Below, in pieces: positions 21,032-21,828 of a stretch of DNA of 21,828 nt. The notes beneath the pieces were generated by a model. That model worked only from the letters and a program-made list of their open reading frames with translations. It ran no database searches and had not been told where the DNA came from. Source of the stretch: Atopostipes sp043425375 (lineage in GTDB: Bacteria; Bacillota; Bacilli; Lactobacillales; Carnobacteriaceae_A). Each line of letters begins with the position of its first letter. The first letter of the stretch is position 1. The stretch is from assembly GCA_043425375.1 (NCBI GenBank), contig JBHWQC010000099.1, positions 1 to 21,828 on the forward strand. The letters run 5' to 3'. Made by a program: the position numbers and the translations under genes.

Positions 21032-21828
21032 TTATTTATTTAAAAAAGAGTTTTCTAGTGCTGCTTGATAAATTTCACGATGAATGGCTTCATCTTGATC
21101 GCCACGTTCAGAGATATTAATTTTCTCGTGTTTCACCAATTGGTCAACCAAGAAGTCAAGATCACTTTCTTTCACGCCGACTTCTGCAAGTGTCGTCGGC
21201 ATATCTATGGACTTGAAGAAATCCACCGTTTTTTGAATCGCTGCATCTATTTTTTCTTCCTCTGTGCCCTCTGTAACCCCAAAGACATTTTCTGCATATT
21301 GGACCAATTTCTCCTGTTTTTTCTGGCGGCGAATATGCATCGTTGCAGGAAGGACGGCAGTCAAGGAGCGGGCATGATCCGTTCCATTTAAAACAGTAAT
21401 TTCATGACCGAGGGCATGGGTTGACCAATCCCCAGGCACTCCAACCGAGAGCCAGCCATTTAAAGCGACGGTTGCCGCCCACATATAGTTGGCGCGCAAA
21501 TTGTAATCATGGTTGTCCTCATCGACAACGTCTGGACCAATTTTAATCAACGTACGCAGCACCCCTTCGGAGAATTCGTCTTGAATCATGCCGCCGACTG
21601 GATAGGTTAAATAGTTTTCAATCGTATGGACAAAGGCATCACTCACTCCATTTGCCAATTGACGTTTTGGTAAAGAATAGGTGATTTCAGGTTCCAAAAT
21701 GGAAAAAGTCGGAAAAACATGGGGACTAGAAAAACTAATTTTTGCTTGCTCTTCGGTAAAGGTAATCACCGATGTCGGATTCATCTCAGAAGCAGTAGCC
21801 GGTAAAGTGAGAATCGTTCCAAATGGTA
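21032..21828 (-). CDS. Iron-containing alcohol dehydrogenase, YqhD/Bdh-like (N-terminus cut by window edge)
   Basis: About 265 C-terminal residues of a group III metal-dependent alcohol dehydrogenase are present; the frame runs off the right edge without a start. It reads LTLPATASEMNPTSVI, then YSLPKRQLANGVSDAFVHTIENYLTYPV, then WSTHALGHEITVLNGTDHA. Three histidines and an aspartate at the usual metal-binding places are visible (D and H of DAFVH, H of HALGHE, H of GTDHA). The pattern is closest to the YqhD/butanol dehydrogenase branch, which uses NAD(P)H to reduce aldehydes to alcohols. The internal ATG at 21784 is not the start, because coding continues upstream of it. The gene is convergent with recD2 and shares its terminator. 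The physiological substrate is not deducible. Confidence 0.93.
   Translation of the reverse strand, partial: PFGTILTLPATASEMNPTSVITFTEEQAKISFSSPHVFPTFSILEPEITYSLPKRQLANGVSDAFVHTIENYLTYPVGGMIQDEFSEGVLRTLIKIGPDVVDEDNHDYNLRANYMWAATVALNGWLSVGVPGDWSTHALGHEITVLNGTDHARSLTAVLPATMHIRRQKKQEKLVQYAENVFGVTEGTEEEKIDAAIQKTVDFFKSIDMPTTLAEVGVKESDLDFLVDQLVKHEKINISERGDQDEAIHREIYQAALENSFLNK

Noticed and set aside
1..21828. CRISPR arrays, tRNA or rRNA genes, prophage or defence islands
   Set aside because: No short regularly spaced identical repeats, no tRNA-like cloverleaf and no defence gene signatures were seen; the methyltransferase has no restriction partner. The 41-base periodic core is too diverged and too few to be a CRISPR.

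Overview
The window reads as a chromosomal housekeeping region of a moderately AT-rich Firmicute, most likely a member of the Lactobacillales (Carnobacteriaceae- or Aerococcaceae-like; this placement is inference). Supporting clues are minC-minD, the rplU-prp-rpmA cluster with the Firmicute L27 N-terminal extension, a fused glutathione enzyme (GshF), a DUF1831 gene beside a cysteine desulfurase and mnmA, a 6S RNA gene between rarA and a universal stress protein, strong Shine-Dalgarno sites, and sigma-A type promoters with 17-base spacers.

Layout: 1-922 holds the end of minC, minD and a terminator (division-site placement). 984-2423 is a convergent, minus-strand secreted polysaccharide deacetylase with three LysM repeats, with its own promoter and terminator. 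2485-3670 is the ribosomal protein unit: promoter, L21 leader RNA, rplU, the prp protease and its substrate rpmA. 3684-6045 carries a YtxK-like methyltransferase and ackA. 6046-6565 is a gene-free stretch with a two-unit repeat element (copy A), a candidate promoter and a terminator-like hairpin. 6566-10577 is a carbohydrate ABC importer (binding lipoprotein, two permeases) plus a YesL/DUF624 membrane protein; no ATPase is encoded here. 10612-12789, on the minus strand, carries usp, 6S RNA and rarA. 12794-16810 holds a palindrome, gshF, a cysteine desulfurase and DUF1831. 16855-18156 is mnmA with a leader hairpin. 18183-18357 is repeat copy B. 18444-21027 is recD2, and 21032-21828 is a truncated YqhD-like iron alcohol dehydrogenase on the minus strand.

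Functionally, the right half is a sulfur block: GshF uses cysteine for glutathione, the desulfurase releases persulfide sulfur from cysteine, and MnmA uses that sulfur to thiolate tRNA U34. The order rarA / desulfurase / mnmA / recD2 matches B. subtilis, but gshF lies where cymR would be, and the TPR gene (yrrB) expected between mnmA and recD2 is absent, with repeat copy B in that gap.

The least explained signal is the pair of about 175-base intergenic repeats, 12 kb apart. By eye they align without gaps over 150 bases at about 70% identity, share an internal 83-base duplication and 41-42-base spacing of a TTTCG core, and can form hairpins. Other points worth checking are the perfect palindrome between rarA and gshF and hairpin leaders in front of the ABC operon and mnmA.
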